Assembly (NCBI GenBank): GCA_050480245.1
Contig: JBCNEQ010000045.1
From: Anoxybacillus sp050480245
GTDB taxonomy: Bacteria > Bacillota > Bacilli > Bacillales > Anoxybacillaceae
Reading direction: 5' to 3' (one strand)
Length of the DNA: 50,090 bases
Below, in pieces: positions 1-8,882 of the stretch. The notes under the pieces are model-generated. The model made no database searches and was not told the DNA's origin. It worked only from the letters and a program-made list of their open reading frames with translations. The position numbers were made by a program, and so were the translations under genes. Each line of letters starts with the position of its first letter. The first letter of the stretch is position 1.

Positions 1-8
1 ACCTCCTC

Positions 9-1190
9 CTACTCGATTTTTTCCATATATTTAATTGCTGCAAGACCAAGCGTTTTCGCCGCAATAAGCATCGCGCGTTCATCAAAATCAAATTTCGGAT
101 GATGGTGCGGAAAGGCAACGGATGTCGTTTTTGCTTTTGCTCCTGTAAAGAAAAACGTTCCTTTTACATGTTGCAAATAGTAGGCGAAATCTTCCCCACC
201 CATATGCGGATGGATTTCGACTACATCGGTTACTTCTTCGATTTCACGAGCGATCGAGACGAGAAATTTCGTTTCGTCTTCATGATTCACAACAGGTGGA
301 TAGCCGCGCATATATGTGTATTCATACGTACAACCGTTGGCGATGCATGTACCTTTAATAATTTGTTCAATTTCTCGTTCAATGTCGTTTCTTACTTGCT
401 CGGAAAATGTGCGCACTGTCCCAACTAATGTGGCTCGATCAGCGATAACGTTAAACGCGTTGTCGGAAACGAATGAGCCGATGGAAACAACAGCAGGTTC
501 GAGTGGATTGACGCGCCGACTGATGATTTGTTGTAAGTGTAATACTAGCTGTGATGCGGTAACGATCGCATCTTTTGTTTTGTGTGGCTCTGCTCCGTGA
601 CCGCCTGAACCTTGAATAATGATTTGAAAGCGGTCTGCCGCTGCCATGATCGGTCCCGAACGATATTGAATGATGCCTGTCGGCTCTGTTGCCCATAAAT
701 GTGTGCCGAAAATCGCATCCACTCCTTCTAAACAACCGTCTTCGATCATCGCTTTTGCCCCGCCTGGCGCGTATTCTTCTGCATGTTGATGAATGCAAAC
801 GATCGTGCCACGCCAATGTTCGCGTAATTCATAAAGCGCTTTGGCAAGGACGAGCAACGTGGCGGTATGCCCGTCATGGCCGCACGCATGCATGACACCT
901 GGAACGGTCGATTTATAAGGCACATCTTTTTCGTCTTGAATCGGAAGGGCATCAAAATCCGCTCGAAGCGCGATCTTTTTTCCGCCTGTTTGACCTTGAA
1001 TTGTCGCGACAACCCCATTTCCTCCGACATTTGTTCGCACAGGAATGCCAAGCTGTTTGTAGTAATTCGCAATATACGCTGCTGTTTTATACTCTTGAAA
1101 CGACAGTTCAGGGTGTTGATGTAAATGACGACGAATGGCGACCATCTCGTTGTAATATTCATCAAGTTTAGCAAATAGTAATGTTTTCAC
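9..1190 (-). CDS. M20 family metallopeptidase, N-acyl-L-amino acid amidohydrolase type
   Basis: A 393-residue cytosolic zinc peptidase of the M20D family (amidohydrolase, aminoacylase, carboxypeptidase group), likely removing acyl groups from N-acylated amino acids. Visible motifs are LRADFDALP at about residues 75-83, MHACGHDGHTA at 100-110 with metal ligands Cys103 and His105, the HAEE segment near 136-139 with the catalytic and ligand glutamates, GTHLW near 161-165, and GGEDFAYY near the C-terminus. Length is normal for the family. The start is GTG with AGAAGGAG seven to eight bases upstream. In B. subtilis yhaA, an enzyme of this family, lies near hemE, which suggests it is the counterpart; the exact substrate cannot be read from sequence. 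Confidence 0.88.
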   Translation of the reverse strand: MKTLLFAKLDEYYNEMVAIRRHLHQHPELSFQEYKTAAYIANYYKQLGIPVRTNVGGNGVVATIQGQTGGKKIALRADFDALPIQDEKDVPYKSTVPGVMHACGHDGHTATLLVLAKALYELREHWRGTIVCIHQHAEEYAPGGAKAMIEDGCLEGVDAIFGTHLWATEPTGIIQYRSGPIMAAADRFQIIIQGSGGHGAEPHKTKDAIVTASQLVLHLQQIISRRVNPLEPAVVSIGSFVSDNAFNVIADRATLVGTVRTFSEQVRNDIEREIEQIIKGTCIANGCTYEYTYMRGYPPVVNHEDETKFLVSIAREIEEVTDVVEIHPHMGGEDFAYYLQHVKGTFFFTGAKAKTTSVAFPHHHPKFDFDERAMLIAAKTLGLAAIKYMEKIE

Positions 1191-1228
1191 GTGAACCGCT
1201 CCTTCTGTTTTTTTCCATTATACCATCG

Positions 1229-1257
1229 TTGACAAATGATCGAAAACGGGTTAATAT
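1229..1257 (+). promoter_or_regulatory. Sigma-A promoter for the rhodanese gene
   Basis: TTGACA (1229-1234), a 17-base spacer, then TAATAT (1252-1257). It sits about 30 bases ahead of the rhodanese start and its ribosome binding site AGGAGGA. No operator-like repeat is visible. Confidence 0.7.
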
Positions 1258-1286
1258 ACCCATATACGTATTTAGGAGGAACATAT

Positions 1287-1655
1287 ATGGGTACATGGAT
1301 TAATGTCGTTCTCATCATTTTGCTTATTTATTTTGTTGCGGCAAAAATGTTGCCGACAAAAGGTGTGGAGCATATTACACCAGATGAGTTAAAAGAAAAA
1401 TTAAAACAAACGAAAGACCGCCAATTTATTGATGTACGCACACCTGCGGAATATCGTGCGCGCAACATTCGTCAATTTAAAAATATCCCGCTTCATCAGT
1501 TGGCTGATCAACTACATGAGCTCGATCGCGAGAAAGAGACGATTGTGATTTGTCAAAGTGGTATGCGTAGCAATCAAGCGACAAAAATATTAGCGAAAAA
1601 TGGATTTAAGCGCGTCGTGAACGTGCGCGGCGGCATGAACGCTTGGAATGGATAA
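1287..1655 (+). CDS. Membrane-anchored rhodanese-like protein
   Basis: A 122-residue single rhodanese domain behind an N-terminal membrane helix (about residues 4-19). The active-site loop CQSGMRS starts at Cys89, so the sulfur- or phosphate-accepting cysteine is present, and the family's IDVRTPAEY (about 48-56) and VRGGMNAW motifs are intact. Such proteins shuttle sulfane sulfur or act in redox stress; the partner cannot be told. I chose ATG at 1287 over an upstream in-frame ATG at 1236 because AGGAGGA sits six bases ahead of it and because the promoter at 1229-1257 would exclude the longer form. It is monocistronic: its own promoter and a terminator right behind the stop. Confidence 0.88.
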   Translation: MGTWINVVLIILLIYFVAAKMLPTKGVEHITPDELKEKLKQTKDRQFIDVRTPAEYRARNIRQFKNIPLHQLADQLHELDREKETIVICQSGMRSNQATKILAKNGFKRVVNVRGGMNAWNG

Positions 1656-1680
1656 GGCTGACGATGTGTCAGCCTTCTTT
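1654..1680. terminator. Bidirectional terminator between rhodanese and hmoB
   Basis: Perfect 9-bp stem AAGGCTGAC / GTCAGCCTT with loop GATGT, followed by CTTTT. It overlaps the last codons of both convergent genes, so it probably serves both. Confidence 0.8.
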
Positions 1681-2175
1681 TACAACTGCATATGTTGTCA
1701 CATAGGATGGACGCGGAAAAATGGACCGTTGTTGATTGATTCCTTTTTCTGTGCCACGTTTTTCATGCGCTTTTTCGTAAGCTTTTGACTGTTGCCAACG
1801 ACGAAAGGCACTTTCATTTTCCCACATCGTCATAATGACATATGTATCGCTCTTTAACGGACGTAACACGCGAATGGCGACAAATCCAGGTTCTTTTTCG
1901 ATTAAGCGCGCCCGTTGTTGAAAACGATGTTCAAATAACGGTCTCCCTTCATCAGTAACAGGAATATTATTGCAAACAACAAATGATCCACCTAATGGAC
2001 CAACTGCATCAAGTACTTCGTATGGACGCGGCTCGTGAAAGACGCTTGTTCCTTCCGTTTCATGAATAAGCAAGCCATTGTCTTCATTGTATACAAGCAA
2101 CATATGTTCATTTACATATTGGCTACGCAATCGTTGCAAATAGTCGATTGTGCCATTTGTCATAAATACGTACAC
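1669..2175 (-). CDS. hmoB: Haem-degrading monooxygenase HmoB
   Basis: A 168-residue antibiotic-biosynthesis-monooxygenase-fold protein of the HmoB (YhgC) family, which opens the haem ring to release iron. The C-terminal ABM domain carries FVAIRVLRPLKSDTYVIMTMWE followed by FRRWQQSKAYEKAHEKRG in separate blocks, a good match to B. subtilis HmoB as I remember it, including the family's own N-terminal half and the RPSYVTTY tail. I place the start at GTG 2175 (VYVFMTNG) because AAGGAGAGG lies six bases upstream and the length then matches the 166-residue B. subtilis protein; the upstream ATG at 2205 has no good ribosome site. It lies beside hemEHY, as in B. subtilis, and shares the terminator with the convergent rhodanese gene. 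Confidence 0.87.
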   Translation of the reverse strand: MYVFMTNGTIDYLQRLRSQYVNEHMLLVYNEDNGLLIHETEGTSVFHEPRPYEVLDAVGPLGGSFVVCNNIPVTDEGRPLFEHRFQQRARLIEKEPGFVAIRVLRPLKSDTYVIMTMWENESAFRRWQQSKAYEKAHEKRGTEKGINQQRSIFPRPSYVTTYAVVKEG

Positions 2176-2371
2176 AGGTATCCTCTCCTTCCATTCACTA
2201 CTCATATTTTACCACTTTCTTTTCTTCTTGGCGATTTCATGAACATTGCGTATTATTACTACCCAGACGGTGAAAAAATCGGTATAGTTGTGTTAGTGGA
2301 AACAAATCAGCCGTTTCGTTACACTACAATATAAGATAATATAAGCGATTACATAACGGGAAAGGATGGAC

Positions 2372-3415
2372 ATGATGATTAAAAACGATACATTTTTACG
2401 TGCTTGTCGCGGGGAGGCAACGGAATACGTCCCGGTTTGGTATATGAGACAAGCAGGGCGTTCGCAGCCAGAGTATCGTGCGTTAAAAGAAAAATATTCA
2501 CTTTTTGAAATTACACATCAGCCGGAGTTATGCGCATATGTAACGCGTTTGCCTGTCGAACAATATAACGTCGATGCGGCCATTCTTTATAAAGATATTA
2601 TGTCACCGCTCCCAGCGATCGGCGTCGATGTCGATATTAGAGCAGGCATCGGACCGGTCATTGACAATCCGATTCGTTCGCTTGCGGATGTGGAGCGTCT
2701 TGGAGAAATTGATCCAGAGAGCGATGTGCCGTATGTGCTTGAAACGATTCGTCTATTGACGAAAGAGCAACTGACCGTTCCGCTCATAGGTTTTGCTGGT
2801 GCACCGTTTACTCTAGCAAGCTACATGATTGAAGGTGGACCGTCGAAAAACTATAATAAAACGAAAGCGTTTATGTATGCGGAGCCGAAAGCATGGTTTG
2901 CGCTTATGGATAAGCTAGCAGATATGACGATTCGCTACGTGAAAGCGCAAATTCGCGCCGGCGCAAGTGCGGTTCAAATTTTCGATTCATGGGTTGGAGC
3001 GGTGAACGTTGCAGACTATCGACAATTTATTAAACCAACGATGGAGCGTATTTTTACAGCGCTTCGTGACGAAAACGTTCCGCTTATTATGTTCGGTGTC
3101 GGAGCAAGCCATTTAGCGAAAGAATGGCATGACTTACCGCTTGACGTTGTCGGCTTAGATTGGCGCTTATCGATTCATGAAGCGCGAGAAATGGGACTTA
3201 CAAAAGCGCTACAAGGCAATTTAGATCCAGCCGTATTGCTTGCGCCATGGGAAGTCATTGAAGCGCGCGTCAAACAAATTTTAGATGAAGGCATGGCGCA
3301 TGAAGGCGGGTATGTATTTAATTTAGGGCACGGCATTTTCCCACAAATTAAGCCGGAGACGTTAAAACGACTTACAGCATTTATCCACGATTATTCAGCA
3401 AAAAGAAAAGGATGA
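2372..3415 (+). CDS. hemE: Uroporphyrinogen decarboxylase
   Basis: Decarboxylates uroporphyrinogen III to coproporphyrinogen III in the cytosol. About 347 residues, normal for the family. The URO-D signature PVWYMRQAGRSQPEYR is near the N-terminus, GFAGAPFTLASYMIEGG in the middle and NLGHGIFP near the end. AAAGGA lies just ahead of two adjacent ATG codons at 2372 and 2375; an ATG at 2366 overlaps the ribosome site and is unlikely. First gene of hemE-hemH-hemY, with seven bases to hemH. The 160 bases upstream of it must hold the promoter, but I could not pick one with good spacing; AT-rich -10 candidates lie at 2325-2340. Confidence 0.96.
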   Translation: MMIKNDTFLRACRGEATEYVPVWYMRQAGRSQPEYRALKEKYSLFEITHQPELCAYVTRLPVEQYNVDAAILYKDIMSPLPAIGVDVDIRAGIGPVIDNPIRSLADVERLGEIDPESDVPYVLETIRLLTKEQLTVPLIGFAGAPFTLASYMIEGGPSKNYNKTKAFMYAEPKAWFALMDKLADMTIRYVKAQIRAGASAVQIFDSWVGAVNVADYRQFIKPTMERIFTALRDENVPLIMFGVGASHLAKEWHDLPLDVVGLDWRLSIHEAREMGLTKALQGNLDPAVLLAPWEVIEARVKQILDEGMAHEGGYVFNLGHGIFPQIKPETLKRLTAFIHDYSAKRKG

Positions 3416-3422
3416 ATAAACG

Positions 3423-4370
3423 ATGTCAAAAAAAGTAATGGGATTGCTTGTCATGGCGTATGGCACGCCGTATAAAGAGGAAGATTTAGAGCGATATTAC
3501 ACGCACATTCGACACGGTCGCAAACCATCAGAAGAGATGCTGGCCGATCTTCGCGAGCGGTATGAAGCGATTGGCGGCATTTCTCCGCTTGCGGCCATTA
3601 CAAAAGAACAGGCGGAAAAACTTGCGGAACGGCTCAACGAAGTGCAGGATGACATCGAATTTCGCATGTATTTAGGGTTGAAACATATTGAACCGTTTGT
3701 TGAAGATGCGGTTCGTCAAATGCATGAAGACGGAATAGAAGAAGCGGTTTCGATCGTATTAGCGCCGCATTTTTCGACATTTAGTGTGAAATCATACAAC
3801 GGACGGGCAAAAGAAGAAGCAGCTCGCTTAGGCGGACCGAAATTGACATGCGTTGAAAGTTGGTATACTGAACCGAAATTTATTCAATATTGGGCAGAGC
3901 GAGTAAAAGAAACGTATGCTTCGATGACTGAACGAGAACGGGAAAAAGCGGTGCTGATCGTTTCAGCGCACAGTTTGCCTGAAAAAATTATTGCGATGGG
4001 CGATCCATATCCAAAACAACTGCAAGAAACAGCGGATTTCATTGCAAAAGAAGCAGGTGTTTCAGACTATGTGATCGGCTGGCAAAGCGCAGGAAACACA
4101 CCAGAGCCGTGGCTAGGCCCTGATGTGCAAGATTTAACGCGGCAACTCTATGAAGAAAAGCGATACGAAGCGTTTGTATATGTTCCAGCTGGATTTGTCG
4201 CGGATCATTTAGAAGTGTTGTATGATAACGACATTGAATGTAAGCAAGTGACAGATGAACTTGGCGTCAGTTACTATCGTCCACCGATGCCAAACGCTCA
4301 TCCACAGTTTATTGACGCCCTTGCAACCGTTGTGTTAAACCATTTACGTAAAGAAGGCGGGTCATTATGA
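3423..4370 (+). CDS. hemH: Coproporphyrin ferrochelatase
   Basis: Inserts ferrous iron into coproporphyrin III (the Gram-positive coproporphyrin-dependent route; the enzyme is also called CpfC). 315 residues. The catalytic histidine falls at position 183 in SAHSLPEK and the conserved glutamate at 264 in GFVADHLEVLYD, the same numbers as in B. subtilis ferrochelatase. As in other soluble Firmicute enzymes there is no C-terminal membrane segment. Its stop overlaps the hemY start by four bases (ATGA), so translational coupling is likely. Confidence 0.96.
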   Translation: MSKKVMGLLVMAYGTPYKEEDLERYYTHIRHGRKPSEEMLADLRERYEAIGGISPLAAITKEQAEKLAERLNEVQDDIEFRMYLGLKHIEPFVEDAVRQMHEDGIEEAVSIVLAPHFSTFSVKSYNGRAKEEAARLGGPKLTCVESWYTEPKFIQYWAERVKETYASMTEREREKAVLIVSAHSLPEKIIAMGDPYPKQLQETADFIAKEAGVSDYVIGWQSAGNTPEPWLGPDVQDLTRQLYEEKRYEAFVYVPAGFVADHLEVLYDNDIECKQVTDELGVSYYRPPMPNAHPQFIDALATVVLNHLRKEGGSL

Positions 4371-5785
4371 AAAAGAAAGTCGTCATTATTGGCGGTGGTA
4401 TGACGGGATTGACAGCTGCTTACTATTTACAAAAAGAAGCACGCGAAAATAAGCTGCCGATTTCCTGTGAATTAATTGAGGCGAGCCATCGACTTGGGGG
4501 GAAAGTACAAACGGTTTATCGCGATGGGTTTGTCATTGAACGAGGTCCGGACTCCTTTTTAGCGCGTAAAATGAGCGCCTCGCGTCTCATTCACGAAGTT
4601 GGGCTTGAAAAGGAACTTGTGCATAATACGGCAGGCCAATCGTACATTCTCGTCAATCGAACGCTACATCCGATTCCGGGTGGTGCGGTGATGGGCATCC
4701 CGACAAAACTTGCACCGTTTGTTGTGACGCGTCTGTTTTCTCCGTTTGGCAAATTGCGCGCAGCGGCTGATTTTATTTTGCCGCCGTTAAAAGCGGAAGG
4801 AGACGTGTCGCTCGGACAATTTTTCCGTCGCCGCCTCGGCAACGAAGTCGTCGATCGGTTAATTGAGCCTTTATTATCGGGGATTTATGCGGGAGACATT
4901 GATCAGTTAAGCTTAATGGCGACATTCCCTCAATATTTTCATTTAGAGCAAAAACACGGGAGTCTCGTGTTAGGAATGAAGCGGTCGATGCCGAAGCAAA
5001 AAACGAAACAAAAAAGCGATAAAGGCATTTTTCAAACGTTAAAAACAGGATTGTCATCGCTCGTTGATGCGATTGAGCAAAAGTTAGAAAAAGGAACGGT
5101 GCATAAAGGAGTCCGTGTTGAGCGGATTGAGAAGGTTGAGGAACGATATGTGTTAACGTTAAGCAACGGAGAGAAAAAAGAAGCGGATAGCGTCGTTATT
5201 GCTGTTCCGCATCAATCATTAACATTGCTTTTCCCGAATGAAACATTGTTTTCCTCTTTTAAAACGATGCCGTCTACGTCCGTTGCGACGGTCGCGTTAG
5301 CGTTTCCGAAAGAAGCGGTGGCGAAAGATATGAACGGAACAGGCTTTGTCGTCTCACGTGATAGCGACTATACGATTACCGCGTGTACATGGACGCATAA
5401 AAAATGGCCGCATACAACACCAGAAGGTTACGTCTTGTTGCGTTGTTATGTCGGACGTCCAGGTGATGAAGCGATTGTCGATCAAACAGACGAGGATATT
5501 GTCCAAGTCGTGATGGACGATTTGAATAAAGTGATGAATATTACGATGAATCCGATGTTTTCGATCGTGACACGCTGGAAACAATCGATGCCGCAATATA
5601 TCGTCGGTCATCGTGAACGGATCGAGCGCATGAAACAAGATATGCAACAACATCTCCCTGGCGTCTTTTTGGCGGGAAGTTCGTACGAGGGGCTTGGTCT
5701 CCCAGATTGTATTGATCAAGGGGAAGAGGCGGTAAAAAAAGTGTTACACTATTTGTCTTATATGAAGAAAAAGGTGTCTTCATGA
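4367..5785 (+). CDS. hemY: Coproporphyrinogen III oxidase, FAD-dependent (HemY/CgoX)
   Basis: Oxidises coproporphyrinogen III to coproporphyrin III before iron insertion by HemH. 472 residues. An FAD-binding Rossmann motif GGGMTGLTAAYYL starts near residue 9, followed by GGKVQT and ERGPDSF; the C-terminal FAD contact FLAGSSYEGLGLPDCI is also present. These belong to the HemY/protoporphyrinogen oxidase-like flavoenzymes. It is the third gene of the haem operon, with a terminator overlapping its 3' end. Confidence 0.95.
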   Translation: MKKKVVIIGGGMTGLTAAYYLQKEARENKLPISCELIEASHRLGGKVQTVYRDGFVIERGPDSFLARKMSASRLIHEVGLEKELVHNTAGQSYILVNRTLHPIPGGAVMGIPTKLAPFVVTRLFSPFGKLRAAADFILPPLKAEGDVSLGQFFRRRLGNEVVDRLIEPLLSGIYAGDIDQLSLMATFPQYFHLEQKHGSLVLGMKRSMPKQKTKQKSDKGIFQTLKTGLSSLVDAIEQKLEKGTVHKGVRVERIEKVEERYVLTLSNGEKKEADSVVIAVPHQSLTLLFPNETLFSSFKTMPSTSVATVALAFPKEAVAKDMNGTGFVVSRDSDYTITACTWTHKKWPHTTPEGYVLLRCYVGRPGDEAIVDQTDEDIVQVVMDDLNKVMNITMNPMFSIVTRWKQSMPQYIVGHRERIERMKQDMQQHLPGVFLAGSSYEGLGLPDCIDQGEEAVKKVLHYLSYMKKKVSS

Positions 5786-5802
5786 TCGGGCACCTTTTTC
5801 TT
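5765..5802 (+). terminator. Terminator of the hemEHY operon
   Basis: A perfect 12-bp stem (AAGAAAAAGGTG with CACCTTTTTCTT) spans the hemY stop codon. The 3' arm provides the U-rich tract. Confidence 0.75.
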
Positions 5803-5863
5803 GCAAGCGCATGTAATTTATGTTATGATATAAAACGAAATGACCAAAATGTTCATTTAGTCA
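5801..5863 (+). promoter_or_regulatory. yhgD promoter and TetR-type operator
   Basis: TTGCAA (5801-5806), 17 bases, TATGAT (5824-5829) forms a sigma-A promoter. Just downstream at 5841-5863 lies a 23-base site with TGAC...GTCA ends and a GTTCATTTAGTCA right half. A near-identical copy in reverse orientation precedes yhgE (6478-6500). Its position over the start of transcription fits autorepression by YhgD; that is an inference. Confidence 0.68.
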
Positions 5864-5882
5864 CAACAAGGGATGAACGCTT

Positions 5883-6452
5883 ATGTTAGATAAAAGGAAG
5901 CAAATTATTGAAGCGGCAGCAAAGTCATTTTCGTTATTCGGTTATAAGGCAACAACGATCGATCAAGTGGCGAAAATGGCGAATGTCGGAAAAGGAACGA
6001 TTTATACGTTTTTCAAAAGCAAAGAAGAGCTGCTAGAAGACATCGTTTCTTCTATCATTTCCGAAATTAAGCGTGAGGCAGATGCCGCGATTGATCATCG
6101 CTTATCGTTTAATGAAAATGTGCAACGTGCTTTGCAACGCATTTTTACGTTTCGCAAAGAACATGAATTAACGATTAAGCTGTTACAAGAAGTGCGCGAT
6201 ATCGGCACGCCAGCGGTACGTGATGTGATGCAGCGGCTTGATCGCGAAATGATCACTTACGTTCGTGAAAAAATTGAAGAAGCGATGGCAAAAGGTGAAA
6301 TTCGTTCGTGCGATGCGGAATTAATGGCATTTTTAATGTTTAAAATGTATATTGCTTTAAACGTCGATTGGGAAAAAGAACACGAACCGTTGCCACAACA
6401 AAAAATTGCTGAACTGTTTGATTTGTATTTATTGAAAGGATTATCTCCATGA
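5883..6452 (+). CDS. yhgD: TetR family transcriptional regulator (YhgD-like)
   Basis: A 189-residue TetR repressor. The N-terminal helix-turn-helix is visible at about residues 10-55 (AAKSFSLFGYKATTIDQVA, then VGKGTIYTFFKSKEEL). The C-terminal ligand-binding half is helical and has no specific ligand signature I recognise. The start is ATG at 5883 after AAGGGATG. It sits between hemY and yhgE, as yhgD does in B. subtilis. Matching palindromes upstream of both yhgD and yhgE suggest it controls itself and yhgE. Its inducer is unknown. Confidence 0.87.
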   Translation: MLDKRKQIIEAAAKSFSLFGYKATTIDQVAKMANVGKGTIYTFFKSKEELLEDIVSSIISEIKREADAAIDHRLSFNENVQRALQRIFTFRKEHELTIKLLQEVRDIGTPAVRDVMQRLDREMITYVREKIEEAMAKGEIRSCDAELMAFLMFKMYIALNVDWEKEHEPLPQQKIAELFDLYLLKGLSP

Positions 6453-6466
6453 TGATCCTTCTCTTT
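6436..6466 (+). terminator. Terminator at the end of yhgD
   Basis: Stem AAGGATTATC / GATGATCCTT (one G-U pair), loop TCCAT, then CTCTTTTTT. It overlaps the yhgD stop, so yhgE is probably expressed mainly from its own promoter. Confidence 0.68.
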
Positions 6467-6477
6467 TTTGCATGAAA

Positions 6478-6500
6478 TGACTAAATGAACAAATTGGTCA
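6478..6500 (+). promoter_or_regulatory. Second TetR-type operator, upstream of yhgE
   Basis: A 23-base site reading TGACTAAATGAAC...TTGGTCA. Its reverse complement differs from the site at 5841-5863 at only two positions. It lies about 26 bases ahead of the yhgE start. Confidence 0.65.
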
Positions 6501-6525
6501 ATATTTTAAAAAGGGGGTTGAGTAT

Positions 6526-8835
6526 GTGCATACATTCCGATTATTGATGCAAGAAATAAAAGCAGTCACGTCCAATCGGAAAGTGCTCATTCCGATTATC
6601 GCTGTTTTATTTATTCCTCTTTTATATAGCGGTATGTTTTTATGGGCGTTTTGGGATCCGTATGATCATTTAGACGATTTGCCTGTCGCTGTTGTCAATA
6701 ATGACAAAGGTGCGACATTTGAAGGAGAAGAGCTCCATATTGGTGATGATCTCGTTGACAAGCTAAAAGAAAAAAAACAGTTTGATTGGCATTTTGTAAG
6801 CCAAAGTGAAGGGGAAAAAGGATTAAAAGAGCAACGGTATTATATGCTGATTGAAATTCCTGAAGATTTTTCTAAAAACGCAACGACGTTACAAGATGAT
6901 CACCCGAAAAAGCTTCAACTTATTTACAAACCAAATGAAGGGTTTAACTTTTTATCTGCTCAAATTGGTGGAACAGCAGTAGAAAAAATTAAAACAGAGG
7001 TAGCAAAAACATTAACCGAAACGTACGCCGAAAACATGTTTGAAAACGTAAAAACGTTGGCGGACGGACTAACAAAAGCAAGCGATGGGGCAAACAAATT
7101 GCATGACGGATTGATAGATGCAAAAGACGGAACGAACAGGCTATATGATGGGATGAACAAAGCGCAAGATGGCTCCAATGAATTGTATCGCCATTTAGCG
7201 ACGCTTGCTGAAAAATCAATTACATTTACGGACGGTTTGCACCAAGCAGCTGACGGTTCAATGCAAGTTCAAACCGGTGTTCAAACGCTTCATGATGGAA
7301 TGAAGCGCATGGTAGATGGGCAAGGACAATTGCTTGCAGGAGCACAGCAAGCAAAAGAAGGAACAGTAAAACTGGCTTTAGGTACAAATCGTGTACTTGA
7401 AGGAATGAAAGCTCTCGATGCTCGCATGCCACAACTTTTACAAGGCTCAGAACAATTGAGCGGCGGAACAGAAAAGCTAGTTACATCGCTTGCTGAGTGG
7501 CAACAAGGAGCTACGCAAGTTCAAACGGGCGCTACGCAAGTGACAAGCGGGTTAGAGCAACTCGCTGCACAGCTTAATACGCTTATTGCGCAAACGTCAG
7601 ATCCGGCCCAAAAAGCGGTGTATGAGCAATTAAAACAAAACGTTGTGCAACTATCACTTGGAAGCAAGCGAGTACAGGGTGGAGTTGCGCAGTTAAACGA
7701 TGGAGCAAAAGCGTTACAAGAGGGAGCGGCATCGTTAAGCGCAGGGGCGAAGCAGTTGCACGAAGGGCATATCGCCCTCGATGGCGGTGTAAACCAACTG
7801 CTTGCTGGACAACAGCAACTCGCCGATGGCGCAAATGCATTAGTGAACGGACAAGAGCAGCTTGTTTCGGGCATGCATACGTTACATGAAAAAATGCAAG
7901 AAGCGAAACAAGGGACAGAGAAGCTCGCAAGTGGTGGTCAAACACTTGCTTCTGGTTTGCAAGCTCTTGCGAATGGAGGCGACCAACTGCAAGATGGTAC
8001 GCATCGGTTAGCGGATGGTGCACAACAATTAGCGAACGGAATGAATGAACTAACAAACGGAACCGAAGCATTACAAGCTGGAATGAATCAGCTTGCAGAC
8101 GGTTCAGGAGAACTAGCAGATAAATTGAAAGAAGGTGCTGAAAAAGCAAGCAACGTTAAAGCAAACGAAGACGTATATAACATGTTTGCCGAACCGGTGA
8201 AAGTAAAAGATAAAAAAATCAATGAAGTGCCAAACTACGGAACAGGGTTTACACCATATTTCTTGTCGTTAGGATTGTTTGTCGGTGCGCTTTTACTTTC
8301 GATCGTCTTTCCACTTCGCGAACCGGCTGGAGTGCCACGCTCACCATTTCAATGGTTTTTTGCGAAGTTTGGTGTACTCATTGGTGTGGGTGTGTTACAA
8401 GCGCTTCTTGCGGACAGCGTATTGCTTTTCGGGCTTGATTTACAGGTGAAAAGCGTTCCGTTATTTCTTTTGTTTAGCATTGTTACAAGCATTGCCTTTT
8501 TATCTGTCATTCAATTTCTCGTGACCGTTTTTGGTGATCCGGGACGATTTATCGGGATTGTCGTCTTAATTTTACAATTGACAACGAGTGCCGGAACGTT
8601 CCCGCTTGAGTTAATTCCACGTTCGTTGCAACATTTTAACGCATGGCTTCCAATGACATATTCTGTTTTCGGATTAAAAGCTGTCATTTCAAGCGGTGAT
8701 TTCTCGTTTATGTGGGAAAACGTCGGCAAATTGCTTATGTTTATCGTCGTTATGATGGCAGGAACGATGACGTATTTTACGATTCAACATCGTCGCCAAT
8801 TCACAACAATTGTGGAACAAGCTTCTGAAGCGTAA
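6526..8835 (+). CDS. yhgE: YhgE/Pip family membrane protein
   Basis: A 769-residue membrane protein of the YhgE/Pip (phage infection protein) family, related to ABC-2-type permeases and to EsaA/YueB-like phage receptors. One membrane helix lies near residues 18-42, followed by a large extracytoplasmic region; about residues 180-540 form a long helical repeat of roughly seven-residue steps with a recurrent DG..QL..G pattern. The last 200 residues hold about five or six membrane helices, ending just before the basic tail QHRRQF. The start is GTG at 6526 with AAGGGGGT seven bases before it. B. subtilis YhgE is about the same length. The function is not established; export or envelope roles and regulation by the neighbouring TetR protein are inferences. 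Confidence 0.87.
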   Translation: MHTFRLLMQEIKAVTSNRKVLIPIIAVLFIPLLYSGMFLWAFWDPYDHLDDLPVAVVNNDKGATFEGEELHIGDDLVDKLKEKKQFDWHFVSQSEGEKGLKEQRYYMLIEIPEDFSKNATTLQDDHPKKLQLIYKPNEGFNFLSAQIGGTAVEKIKTEVAKTLTETYAENMFENVKTLADGLTKASDGANKLHDGLIDAKDGTNRLYDGMNKAQDGSNELYRHLATLAEKSITFTDGLHQAADGSMQVQTGVQTLHDGMKRMVDGQGQLLAGAQQAKEGTVKLALGTNRVLEGMKALDARMPQLLQGSEQLSGGTEKLVTSLAEWQQGATQVQTGATQVTSGLEQLAAQLNTLIAQTSDPAQKAVYEQLKQNVVQLSLGSKRVQGGVAQLNDGAKALQEGAASLSAGAKQLHEGHIALDGGVNQLLAGQQQLADGANALVNGQEQLVSGMHTLHEKMQEAKQGTEKLASGGQTLASGLQALANGGDQLQDGTHRLADGAQQLANGMNELTNGTEALQAGMNQLADGSGELADKLKEGAEKASNVKANEDVYNMFAEPVKVKDKKINEVPNYGTGFTPYFLSLGLFVGALLLSIVFPLREPAGVPRSPFQWFFAKFGVLIGVGVLQALLADSVLLFGLDLQVKSVPLFLLFSIVTSIAFLSVIQFLVTVFGDPGRFIGIVVLILQLTTSAGTFPLELIPRSLQHFNAWLPMTYSVFGLKAVISSGDFSFMWENVGKLLMFIVVMMAGTMTYFTIQHRRQFTTIVEQASEA

Positions 8836-8856
8836 TACGCTTCAGAAGCTTTTTTT
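8819..8856 (+). terminator. Terminator of yhgE
   Basis: GCTTCTGAAGCG / CGCTTCAGAAGC with loop TAATA, extended by A-T pairs and followed by TTTTTT. The 5' arm includes the last yhgE codons. Confidence 0.85.
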
Positions 8857-8882
8857 GATGAAAAAATTTTTAAAAAATTAAT

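Noticed and set aside
2239..2334. A 31-codon frame (MNIAYYYYPDGEKIG...) between hmoB and hemE
   Set aside because: No ribosome binding site, no recognisable match, and it occupies the region that should hold the hemE promoter.
7583..8149. 188-codon antisense frame inside yhgE
   Set aside because: A by-product of the repeated DG/QL/G codons; no ribosome site, and the sense strand is a good family match.
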